Shown piece after piece: positions 54,240 through 63,500 of a stretch of DNA of 64,000 nt. The position numbers were made by a program, and so were the translations under genes. Below the pieces are notes generated by a model that saw only the letters and a program-made list of their open reading frames with translations, was not told where the DNA came from and did no database searches. Each line of letters opens with the position of its first letter. Positions within the stretch are counted from its first letter, which is position 1. This DNA is from Tritrichomonas musculus (taxonomy: Eukaryota; Parabasalia; Tritrichomonadida; Tritrichomonadidae), in assembly GCA_039105265.1 (NCBI GenBank), contig JAPFFF010000074.1:124001-188000 (forward strand), written 5' to 3'.

Positions 54240-55328
54240 ATGACTTTCAAATCAATTGAAGATTTATATAATCGTTTTCCGTGGCGAACACCATCAAAAT
54301 TTGTACCACTAGCGAAAAGATATGGATTTAATGAAAAGGAAGCAAGAGAATATTTGAAAAATAATATCATTCATGATGTAGTACCAGACAAACCAAAATA
54401 TATGAACATCTATTCAAAACATCCTGGAGGATATCAAATGGACACGTTCATTAATAATAGACGAAAGAATGAATTAAATTATTTGATGTTCATTAATATC
54501 AACACACGCAAAGCTTACAGTTATCCATTGGTTGGGAAGGGAGCAAAAACAATAATAGAAGCATTTAATAAATTCATAGATGATGTCAAAAATGTTTATT
54601 CAATAACGTCAGACCAAGACCCAGCATATTTGTCAAATGAATTCTTGGATTACATTAAATCAAAGAACATTATTTATAGAACAACAGAAGATAATAATCA
54701 TAATGTGTTGGGAATAATAAATCGATTCATGAGAACAATTAGGGATATGATAGGTGAAAATAGATATATTGCTGAAGATGAAATGAAATCATTAATTGAA
54801 GCATATAATGAAACACCACACAAATCATTGAATAATAGAGCACCAAATGATATAACAGAAAATGATGAAATGGAATATATTAAAAAAATGTCTAAAAATA
54901 ATCCATATGATTATAAGCCTGATGATAGAGTGAGAATAGTTAACATTGATGGTCCATCGTGGGCGAAGGCAAAAAGACGTTCACGTGTCAGCAAAGAAGC
55001 ATATATTGTAGATTCAAAAATAGGTAATCAATTTATGATTAAAGCTAAAGATAAATCAGTTGATAAATATCCTGGATATCAATTAGTGAAGACAGATAAT
55101 AAAAATATCGCTGAGACATTGAAGGATGGTAAACGTGGAATTATAGACAAAATAACAGGCTACAATAAAAAATCGAATCAATATCAAGTCGTTTATGAAG
55201 GCGGCGTGAAAGATAAAATAGCAGCGAGAAATTTGAGAGAAGGCAATCCAGCGATGTTGAGTCGAATGGAACGTGAATATTGGAGCAAACAACAAACGAT
55301 ACCACCGCAAATATTAAAATGGTCTTAA
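54240..55328 (+). CDS. Polinton retroviral-type (DDE) integrase (element 3)
   Basis: A 362-residue integrase. The N-terminal part (FPWRTPSKFVPLAKRYGFNE, then AREYLKN) looks like a small helical DNA-binding module. The core holds GGYQMDTFINNRR (about residue 62, first Asp), NYLMFININTRKAYSYPL, SDQDPAYLS (about 124, second Asp), NRFMRTIRD and AYNETPHKSL (about 197). The C-terminal 120 residues contain beta-rich modules (RVRIVNID, YQVVYEGGVKDKIAARNL) of SH3- or chromo-like style. It is diverged from the element 2 integrase but has the same core order. It would carry out insertion with a 6-bp duplication, as in this family. Confidence 0.88.
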   Translation: MTFKSIEDLYNRFPWRTPSKFVPLAKRYGFNEKEAREYLKNNIIHDVVPDKPKYMNIYSKHPGGYQMDTFINNRRKNELNYLMFININTRKAYSYPLVGKGAKTIIEAFNKFIDDVKNVYSITSDQDPAYLSNEFLDYIKSKNIIYRTTEDNNHNVLGIINRFMRTIRDMIGENRYIAEDEMKSLIEAYNETPHKSLNNRAPNDITENDEMEYIKKMSKNNPYDYKPDDRVRIVNIDGPSWAKAKRRSRVSKEAYIVDSKIGNQFMIKAKDKSVDKYPGYQLVKTDNKNIAETLKDGKRGIIDKITGYNKKSNQYQVVYEGGVKDKIAARNLREGNPAMLSRMEREYWSKQQTIPPQILKWS

Positions 55329-55453
55329 TTGTCGTTCATATATTTATTATATATTTTTGAAAATTTATTGATGACAAATCCAGTGATTTCAATATACATT
55401 TGAATGATAGCCATTCGTTCTAAAAGCTTTAAATAATCTTCGAATGAAAACAT
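55325..55453 (-). CDS. Short hydrophobic frame beside the ATPase, 42 residues (element 3)
   Basis: MFSFEDYLKLLERMAIIQMY begins a 42-residue frame with a moderately hydrophobic centre (IIQMYIEITGFVINKF). It fills the gap between integrase and ATPase on the opposite strand, its stop overlapping the integrase stop and its start 15 bases from the ATPase ATG. Element 2 also has a small membrane-type frame next to its ATPase, though on the other strand and without sequence similarity. Uncertain as a gene. Confidence 0.3.
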   Translation of the reverse strand: MFSFEDYLKLLERMAIIQMYIEITGFVINKFSKIYNKYMNDN

Positions 55454-55468
55454 TTATATATAAATAAA

Positions 55469-56320
55469 ATGAGCAGATTAATAAAACAAGTTGAATCACT
55501 AATTAAAACAACATTGAAGAAAAATGAGAAAGAAATTGAAGGCGCATTGATTAAACCATTATCACCAGACTATCCATTTTCAACAAATGGTATATATTTT
55601 CTGATTGGCAAACCAGGTAGTGGCAAAACATATTGGCTATGGAAACATATTATGATAACGGAAAAGCTATTTAAACATCCATATTATAATAAAATCATTT
55701 TTTGTTCAACTAGTGGTAAAGCTGATAAGACATCTGAAGTGTTGAGTAAAAATATTAAAACAAAAATCAATTATGTTAGTGAAGATGAATTGATGAATTA
55801 TTTGAAGAAACATATCAAACGCAAAACGAAATATTATGCAATGGTGAAACATGTATTGTCTAAACTAAAAGAAACGTCAGAAGAGATGGCGCGATTAATA
55901 AATAAACATTCATTGTTTGATATTGAAGATAGAATAGCTTATATTTCAAACAAGCTTGTCAAATATAACACGACAGCTTATCCATATCATACATTGATTA
56001 TACTTGATGATTGTGCTGGTAGTGATTTGTTGAAGAATGGAAATAGTGAATTCATAAGATTGTTAACAAAAACGAGACACTATAATTTGACATGTATAAT
56101 GGCTTTTCAAACATTGAGATTCGTTCATTTGAATGCAAAACGTATGGCAACCGATGTGATATGTTATAGCGGATTTAGCAAAGAAGACTTTTCATCATTA
56201 TTGATGCAAACGAATAATAATCTTGATGTTAAATCGACAGTTAATGAATATCTACAACATGACGACCCTCATGACAAATTTATAATGAATATCACAGCTG
56301 GTGAATATTATTTTGAATAA
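55469..56320 (+). CDS. Genome-packaging ATPase (element 3)
   Basis: A 283-residue P-loop ATPase. Walker A is FLIGKPGSGKTYWLWK (about residues 46-61), Walker B is HTLIILDDCAGSD (about 178-190), and the conserved end has TKTRHYNLTCIMAFQT, AKRMATDVICYSGF and DKFIMNIT. It belongs with the FtsK/HerA-type (A32-like) packaging motors of Polintons and related viruses, and would pump the element DNA into a capsid. It is nearly identical in its C-terminal third to the element 1 fragment at the window start. It leads the co-linear virion cluster to 59965. Confidence 0.9.
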   Translation: MSRLIKQVESLIKTTLKKNEKEIEGALIKPLSPDYPFSTNGIYFLIGKPGSGKTYWLWKHIMITEKLFKHPYYNKIIFCSTSGKADKTSEVLSKNIKTKINYVSEDELMNYLKKHIKRKTKYYAMVKHVLSKLKETSEEMARLINKHSLFDIEDRIAYISNKLVKYNTTAYPYHTLIILDDCAGSDLLKNGNSEFIRLLTKTRHYNLTCIMAFQTLRFVHLNAKRMATDVICYSGFSKEDFSSLLMQTNNNLDVKSTVNEYLQHDDPHDKFIMNITAGEYYFE

Positions 56321-56343
56321 TAATTGATTTTATTAAATTATAA

Positions 56344-56745
56344 ATGGGATTATACAAAAACATCATTAAACCAGAAATCAAAAAGAGTTTGGGACATTAT
56401 GGTCGTAAATTATTTAATGTAGCTAATGTGGCATCAGTTGGTAGATTACGAGGTTTATATAATGCAGCTACTGATTTTATGGACAATCACAGTGGATTGA
56501 TTGGCAAGGTTGCTGGACATATTGGTAAAAAATTCTTGAGTCAAAGCATGAGAGATAAAATATCAAATGCAGCAAATGAAGTCGTTGATGTATTACCAAA
56601 TAGTAAACTGAAGGGAGCATTAATTAAAATCAGTAATGAGGCACATAATTATAAATATGATAAACCAGCAATAGATTATAGTGTAGGACGTAAGAAAGAA
56701 ATGAAAAACAATAAATATCGAAAAGCTGTAGGATATGAAGGATAG
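56344..56745 (+). CDS. Small amphipathic virion-type protein (element 3)
   Basis: A 133-residue basic protein (MGLYKNIIKPEIKKSLGHYG) with an alternating Gly/Ala/Val centre and the NHSGLIGKVAGHIGKKFLS block shared with the 132-residue protein at 318-716. The end is Lys/Tyr-rich. It starts 23 bases after the ATPase stop. Conservation of the central block in elements 1 and 3 suggests a structural or membrane-active minor virion protein. No known domain recognised. Confidence 0.65.
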   Translation: MGLYKNIIKPEIKKSLGHYGRKLFNVANVASVGRLRGLYNAATDFMDNHSGLIGKVAGHIGKKFLSQSMRDKISNAANEVVDVLPNSKLKGALIKISNEAHNYKYDKPAIDYSVGRKKEMKNNKYRKAVGYEG

Positions 56746-56805
56746 TGCATCTTGATGATTTTTTCTGTTTTTCTTTGCTTAAAACTGTTTTTTGTTGATA
56801 TTTAA

Positions 56806-57297
56806 ATGTCCAAACAAATTAGAGGCAGTAAACGATTGGCTATTATTCAACGATGGCTACAAGGTCATGATGATGAAAATTATGAAGTGCTACCAACGAG
56901 AACTGAAGGAAAATACATCGTCAGGGAACGTAAGAAACCAGTTATTGAATCAAATGATGATGAGCCAACAAATGATTCAAACAATGAAGCAACTGATGAT
57001 GAATCAGATGATGAACAAACAAAACAAACACGTCATCGAAGAACTAAAACAAATGACCCGACTATTAATTATGAGATATTAGATGAATTAAAACGATTAG
57101 GTGAAGAGATGAAAATAAATCGTCAACGTAAAGAACAGAAGCAATTAATGAAAGAGGTCTTTCGAAAACAAATGAACAAACAATATCAACAACCATCAAT
57201 ATCATATAATGATTATTCAAATGAAAACAATATTAATGAAAACATTGAAGCAACTATACCTCGTCGACGAAATAATATATTTGCGGATATGGCTTGA
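56806..57297 (+). CDS. Conserved Polinton protein with acidic middle and basic tail (element 3)
   Basis: A 163-residue protein matching 746-1234. The N-terminal block is SKQIRGSKRLAIIQRWLQGH, then EVLPTRTEGKYIV. An acidic Asp/Asn/Glu zone (NDDEPTNDSNNEATDD) replaces the Glu run of the element 1 copy. A helical DPTINYEILDELKRLGEEMK block and a basic end PRRRNNIF follow. The conserved ends and variable acidic middle suggest two binding sites joined by a flexible linker. Same position between small virion-type protein and capsid candidate. Function unknown. Confidence 0.65.
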   Translation: MSKQIRGSKRLAIIQRWLQGHDDENYEVLPTRTEGKYIVRERKKPVIESNDDEPTNDSNNEATDDESDDEQTKQTRHRRTKTNDPTINYEILDELKRLGEEMKINRQRKEQKQLMKEVFRKQMNKQYQQPSISYNDYSNENNINENIEATIPRRRNNIFADMA

Positions 57298-57337
57298 TGA
57301 ATGAGTTAAATAATGTTTTTTTTATTTTTGATACAAA

Positions 57338-58960
57338 ATGATTAATAACGAAGCATATTTGAAAACAAGCGCCGAAGTATGTACACAAATTGCATCATAT
57401 TTTGATATCGTTGATAATTGTATTGCTATGAGTGATACAAATAAACAATACACAATTAATCCTCAAACATCATATTCACCATCACCACACATTCCACAAG
57501 GAAGCTATACATCAGTTATCATATCACCAAATACAAACAACACAGCTGATATATATAATGGATTTATCAAAGCTGATATGCAAGTTAATATTGGAATGAA
57601 AGGTTTAGGATTAGGATATTTAACATCTGGAGAATATAAATTTGACCGTGTGTGGTTTGGCTTCAAAGATGCACGAGACGCTATTGAAAAATATGAAATT
57701 GTAGCTAATGGTATCACAATTTATACACAAAACTTTGGATGTGAAGAATCATTTTTAACATCATGTTGTGCTAATGAAACAACAAAACGAGCTGATGTAT
57801 ATTCGAAGAGTAGACACAAAGATATATGGAATATTAGTGGATGTAATAGATGTGGATTCACATTTCCTTGGGGAGCAGATTCACCAGGAACAGCAGAAGT
57901 ACCAAAACATGGTCCAACAGAAACTGGACCACAAACAATTCATTTGAAAATAGATTTGAGACGATTTTTACCACTATCGAATATAAAATATCTACCAGCA
58001 TTTGCAGGAAAAATTGAATTGCGTTTATTCTTCTCATGCGCGGGTATGGTGTGCTGTCCAGTAGGTCCAGATATAAAATTGAGAAATAGTTTAAATAAAT
58101 TTGTTAAATATGATTTATCTGATATCACAACAGAATTTGTACCACTTGGTGAAAAAGTTAAAGTATGGTCATCAATTACAACAAAAGATAACATCAATAC
58201 TGTCAAATGGGATGAACGAATATTTTATGTCAATAGTTATGAAACAACTGATTGTCAATCTATTGTACCATGTTTTGGTATTGATACTAGAATTTATAAT
58301 TCATTGGTCCAAAGATATAGCGACCCATCACATCCATTAACATTTCCAACACAAACAATTTCAGTATATACAACAACAAATAAACTAACACAAACGATAG
58401 ACAAATCAACAATTACAATCACTCCACGTTTCGTTGATTCAATCTTTTGTCTGTTTCCACTCAAGCATACACATAAAACTGTTTTCAAAAATCCATTGTT
58501 TACAAGCTTTCAATTGAGCTGTGGGTCATATGGAAACATACCAGCAAAACCATTTGGAACTGATGGCGACAGTCCTGAGTTTATCGAATATTGTCAGAAT
58601 GCAATGAATATGAATGGTGAACAGTCAGGATTTAACAAAGAAGTTATCGCATCATTAATAAACACAAGACGATATCATGATAATGCTGGAAATTATAGTA
58701 ATGACAAAACATCATTTTTCATAGCTATTCCAACAGAAACTGATAACACATATCAGCAAGGTTTAACATCATTATCACCAATCAATTTCGAAATTAATGT
58801 TGCACAGAAGAAAGACAATGATGATGATTATGCTAATATTGTTGATTGTGCTCCGTTGTTATGTTTATTATATGATTCATCAATTTCAATATTGGTTCAG
58901 CCAAATGGTATGCCACCAATGGTTAGAATTGGTACATACGATATCACAACTCCTGAGTAA
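57338..58960 (+). CDS. Candidate double-jelly-roll major capsid protein (element 3)
   Basis: A 540-residue protein that aligns along its whole length with 1252-2928 of element 1. It includes the NKQYTINPQTSYSPSPH block, WFGFKDARDAIEKYEIVANG, the Cys-rich CCANETTKRADVYSK, LRRFLPLSNIKYLPAFAGK, FGTDGDSPEFIEYCQNAMNM and the closing QPNGMPPMVRIG. The variable parts are loops between these blocks, as in jelly-roll capsid proteins where surface loops diverge. TTTATTTTTG lies at 57321-57330, 7 bases before the ATG. The capsid role is inferred from fold-like pattern and gene neighbourhood. Confidence 0.65.
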   Translation: MINNEAYLKTSAEVCTQIASYFDIVDNCIAMSDTNKQYTINPQTSYSPSPHIPQGSYTSVIISPNTNNTADIYNGFIKADMQVNIGMKGLGLGYLTSGEYKFDRVWFGFKDARDAIEKYEIVANGITIYTQNFGCEESFLTSCCANETTKRADVYSKSRHKDIWNISGCNRCGFTFPWGADSPGTAEVPKHGPTETGPQTIHLKIDLRRFLPLSNIKYLPAFAGKIELRLFFSCAGMVCCPVGPDIKLRNSLNKFVKYDLSDITTEFVPLGEKVKVWSSITTKDNINTVKWDERIFYVNSYETTDCQSIVPCFGIDTRIYNSLVQRYSDPSHPLTFPTQTISVYTTTNKLTQTIDKSTITITPRFVDSIFCLFPLKHTHKTVFKNPLFTSFQLSCGSYGNIPAKPFGTDGDSPEFIEYCQNAMNMNGEQSGFNKEVIASLINTRRYHDNAGNYSNDKTSFFIAIPTETDNTYQQGLTSLSPINFEINVAQKKDNDDDYANIVDCAPLLCLLYDSSISILVQPNGMPPMVRIGTYDITTPE

Positions 58961-59005
58961 ATGAATAATCAATAATGAATCATGTTATTATTTATTTTTG
59001 TTTAA

Positions 59006-59401
59006 ATGAGTCAAACGAATAAATATAAATCAGCTAATAGCGTTATTATTGGAGCTGAAGGTACAATGTATAATGAAAACACACAAACGATTAAAAATGT
59101 TTCAAAATTAGATTGTGGTTTATTTGCTAACGATAACACATATGCAATCACATTCAATCCATATTTGAATCAACCAGATTATAAAATTATTCCTGAAGAA
59201 CATAAGAAATTAGAGAAGACACGACAACATATAACAAAACCATTGAATGAACCACCAACCATAATCACAGATAATGGAAAGTTCATAAGGAAAACACATC
59301 TACCACCAACACAATTCAAACCAAAATATCAAAAGCGAGAGAATAAAAATATGATTCAAGGAACATGTAGCGAAGTATTTAATACAAACATTATTTATTA
59401 A
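59006..59401 (+). CDS. Conserved small proline-rich Polinton protein (element 3)
   Basis: A 131-residue protein matching 2951-3382: GAEGTMYNENTQTI near the start, LFANDNTYAITFNP, then QHITKPLNEPP and a basic Pro-rich second half. TTTATTTTTG at 58991-59000 ends 5 bases before the ATG. It follows the capsid candidate after 45 bases. Probably a virion component; function unknown. Confidence 0.6.
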   Translation: MSQTNKYKSANSVIIGAEGTMYNENTQTIKNVSKLDCGLFANDNTYAITFNPYLNQPDYKIIPEEHKKLEKTRQHITKPLNEPPTIITDNGKFIRKTHLPPTQFKPKYQKRENKNMIQGTCSEVFNTNIIY

Positions 59402-59434
59402 ACTGATTACACTGATTTTTATTTTTAATTCAAA

Positions 59435-59965
59435 ATGATTAAGAAGCGAACAAATACAGCTGGTATTCAAGCTAACGTTTCATTAGAACCAACATCAGCG
59501 GCTCAATCAAATAATAATATCAATAATAATATTATCATTAATAAACGAGATGATGGAAAAGAAGATATTGTAATCACAAGAGATTTGACATTTGATGATA
59601 AACCACAAGATGAAACATTGACTGATTATAAATTAACGATTTTAGAAACGTTTGCTCAAATATTATTGAACCAAGACAAAGCATTATTAGCTAATCTCAT
59701 TTCTAAAAATACAATCATTGTTCCTGCAACATCATTACAACAAATAATCAAATCAATAACGAAAGCGGAGTCAGTTGATATATTTTATGATGAAGACATT
59801 CATTGCTGTGCTACAAAATCAAATCCAATTCGAAAAATAGAATCAATTAAAATCGTCAATGAAAATGGTGAAGTATGTACAGATTTCAAACAGACATATA
59901 ACAAAGAGTTCAATGATTTAACAAATAATTATCATGTATGTCTCAAATATGTCATCAATGGATAA
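59435..59965 (+). CDS. Conserved Polinton protein shared by all three elements (element 3 copy)
   Basis: A 176-residue protein matching 3954-4475 throughout: MIKKRTNTAGIQANVSLEPT, NNIIINKRDDGKEDIVITRD, LLNQDKALLANLI, the Cys-containing DEDIHCCATKSNPIRKIE and NNYHVCLK. The element 2 relative is at 40238-40813. A T-rich word TTTTTATTTTTAATTC precedes the ATG. The adjacent cysteines after DED could take part in metal or disulphide binding. Core but unassigned protein. Confidence 0.6.
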   Translation: MIKKRTNTAGIQANVSLEPTSAAQSNNNINNNIIINKRDDGKEDIVITRDLTFDDKPQDETLTDYKLTILETFAQILLNQDKALLANLISKNTIIVPATSLQQIIKSITKAESVDIFYDEDIHCCATKSNPIRKIESIKIVNENGEVCTDFKQTYNKEFNDLTNNYHVCLKYVING

Positions 59966-60093
59966 AACAAAATTTTTTTAATTTGTAGATGAGACAAAAT
60001 TGAACATCAATTGGAATCCATAGCTAATGTTATAAAATATGCATTCTAACATTGATTGTTTTCTTTTGTCTTTTATTTTTATCACGTTATAAA

Positions 60094-60552
60094 ATGGAAG
60101 CAAACAGAGTCTATCAATCAATAAACAAATTCATTGATTTCATTCATTCAAAATATAATCAAGTTGTCGAAGTTAATTGTTTTTTCGAATGTGATGATGC
60201 ATTTAAAAATCAATTTGAACAAATTTGTGTGAAGGTTTTATTTATTAAAATCATTGATGAATCACGAAAGATTATTTATTTGAATTTGAAGCAAATTGAA
60301 AAACTATTTGATGGTGAATTGATTGTTAACTTTCCACAAAACAACAAACGCAAATTGTCAAAACGAAATGGTTTGATGTATGTATTGGTTATTGATGCAA
60401 AACCACGAACGATAACAAAAGATGAAGAGACATTTAAATATTATCTTTCATATACGACTGAATGTAATAACAAAAAGAATGTCGAGAAGATAAGAAAACA
60501 AACAATGACTGAATATAGAGAAGACGATATCGATGAATCAGCCTTCAATTAA
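60094..60552 (+). CDS. Conserved hypothetical protein (element 3), counterpart of 41913-42371
   Basis: I use the ATG at 60094 (MEANRVYQSINKFIDFIHSK), giving 152 residues; an upstream ATG at 60052 would add 14 hydrophobic residues. It is the same length as the element 2 protein at 41913-42371 and shares VYxxINxxID, a Cys/Asp block, KVLFIKI, and a late FKYYLSY segment followed by a charged helix. TTTTATTTTTATCACG precedes the start. No enzyme motif visible. Function unknown. Confidence 0.55.
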   Translation: MEANRVYQSINKFIDFIHSKYNQVVEVNCFFECDDAFKNQFEQICVKVLFIKIIDESRKIIYLNLKQIEKLFDGELIVNFPQNNKRKLSKRNGLMYVLVIDAKPRTITKDEETFKYYLSYTTECNNKKNVEKIRKQTMTEYREDDIDESAFN

Positions 60553-60591
60553 AAATCATCATAAAACGTCAAATTTATTTTTGTTTAAACA

Positions 60592-63500
60592 ATGTCATTA
60601 GATAACGAAAAATTTATATCAAAATTGAAGAAAAGTGAAATTTTATTATTACCTGGATTTGATGCAAGTGATAAAAAAACAAAGCTAGCAGATTTGAAAA
60701 TGAAATTACATAATAACGTTCATTATTCATTGAAAAAAACAGGAGCTCGTGTGAAAGATTATATAGATGCTTACAATAGACGTGATGAAATAAAACAACA
60801 ACAAATCGAAAGCACTAAAAAAATATCAATCAACAAAAAATTTGAACGTGGTGTATATCAGGAAATAAATAAAATCAAAGTACAAGCAAGGAAGGTATAT
60901 GATAAGTTTGAACATAATGACGAGGAAGTTATTGAATACCGAAATAACGAAGATATACAAAAATTATTAAAATCTGGAGAAATCATTGATGATGTATATA
61001 TTAATTTAAACAAAGAGTATGATACAATAGAACAATCGAATAGAATAACGAAGAAAACAAAAGATGAATATATAAAATTGTTCAAAAATAAATTTGGTTT
61101 CAAACCTAAAGTTTGTGATATTTTCTATCTTGCCAATCAAAAAACAGAGTCAGTATTGAAGGATGCTAGAGTTGATATACAAAGAATTTTAAAATATCTG
61201 AATGCAGACACTGTACCAAAGACAGTTAAACCAAAGATAGATAAATTAAAAACAGAGTTATTGAATGCACCAGATGTTGAAAAGAAAGATGAGGAAGAAA
61301 AAATAGACGATGAAATAGATGATGAATTTTTTGAAGCAGCTAACAAACGAGGTCAACAATTAATAGATGATATGTATAAACGAATGAATTTGACAAAAGA
61401 ACAAGTCGATAAGCTGATGAAAAAACAACAAGAAGAAAAAACAACTGATGAAAAACCCAAACCAAAAAATGTTATCAAGGTATCACAAATCAAGACAGCT
61501 AAACCAAAAGATGAAAGACAAAAAATAATTGATGAAATTGTAAATGTTAGAAATGAGGCAAAAACAAAAACTGATAAATCATATGGCGATGATTTTGATG
61601 AATCTGTCAGACATACCAAAAGATATAAAACACAATTGAAAGATAATTATATAACGTTATTCAAAAATAAATTTGGTATCAAACCATCTAAATTCAAACA
61701 TCTTGAAACTGATGAAATAGATTTCGATGATGATATTGATGAAATAATGAAATTAAAATCAAAACCAACGAAAACGAAAACAACTAAACCAAAAGATAAA
61801 TCACAAGCAAAACCAATTGATAATGATTCAAATGAACCAACAGTTGAAGATTACGTCGATGAAACTCAAGCTAAAAATTATAAGAAGATTCAAAAAATAT
61901 TACCATATGTTGAACGAGATATCATTAATGATATATATCACGAATTTTTGAATCTCAGTTGGCAACGTGTAAATAGATTACCATTTACCGATAGCGCAAA
62001 AGATAAATTATTAAATAAATCAGTATTGGAGAAAGTATATAATAGCACAGCGAGAGAACCAGTGAGTACAAATGCAATAATGACATGTTTGAAAATGATG
62101 TATGATTTCAATAATTTATGGAGAAAAGATAAATCAAAAGTATTTTATTGTCGTGAAGGTTATCAAGTTGCAGAATGGATTCCTGGTAAATATATGAATT
62201 TCAAAATTGATAATAGTCTACACAAATTTTTCGATAATTATAATTTGAATGATGAATATAATTATTTCATGACAATTCCACAACATGATATCGATACTGA
62301 AATTAAACGAGGAATTGAACAACAATTTGGATATTTCATTGATGAATCAGGTAAAAAAGCAACATTACCGAAATCTAAACCAAAGCCAGAACCAGCAAAA
62401 CCATTAGAACCTGAACCACCAGCACCAGAACCACGAGTTGAAAGTGTTGATGATAAACCAACAGTTGAGGATTATGTTAATGAAACACAATTCAAAAATT
62501 ACAAACAAATTCAACAAACATTCCCAGACGTTGACCGTGATATCATTAATGAAATATATTGGTCATTCGTACAAATTGCTAATTTATATATTGATAGATG
62601 TTCAACAAATGAATCAGATAAAAAGAGGAAATTAAATAAATTGGTAACGAAAAAAATAGAAGATAGTCCATACCATGAACCAACAACAATAAATACAATA
62701 TTGACATGTTTGAAAATGATGCTCACATTTAATAATTTTTGGAGAAAAGATAAATCAAAAGTATTCGAAAGTTATCAATTGAACGAATGGTTGCCGTCTT
62801 CATATTTCAAATTCAATACCGCAAAGAAATTTAATAATACATTTACTAATGACATGCTATATCCTGAGTATAAATATTTCATGTCAATTAGTTTACATGA
62901 TATCGACACAGAAATCAAAAAGTCAGTTGAAAAACAATATGGATTTTTCATTGATGACCTAGGAAATAAAGCTACATTAGATAATAAAACTAACAAATCA
63001 GATGAACGACTACTATTTGAATCTGAGGAACAAAAGCCAAAACGTAAACCAGTCAAAAGGAAAGATACACCATCAGTGGAACAAGAAATAAAACATGAAT
63101 CGTCAGTTAAACCAGAACCAGAACCAACAGCTGAACCAACAAAAATAAAATCATCAATGATTTTAGAATCTGAGCCATTGAAAAAAATAAAAATGATACC
63201 CACTAAAATTGTTTCATCAATTCCTGAACAACAACTAGAACAACAACTAGAAGAAAAACGAAAGAAATATAATTTAGCACCACCACTAGATAATGATGAA
63301 GATTTTCTAAAAATCAAACAATTCAATTATAAAAAGTTAAACAGAAAAATATATTCATCAATTGATTTTGAAATACAAGATGTTATAACTGGTGCTGCTT
63401 TAGTATGTGATGATAAATATCAAAAATTAATGAGGAAAACAAAAATTGATAACAAAGACAGAAAATCAGAAAAATGGAAATCATTATTCAATGAAATATA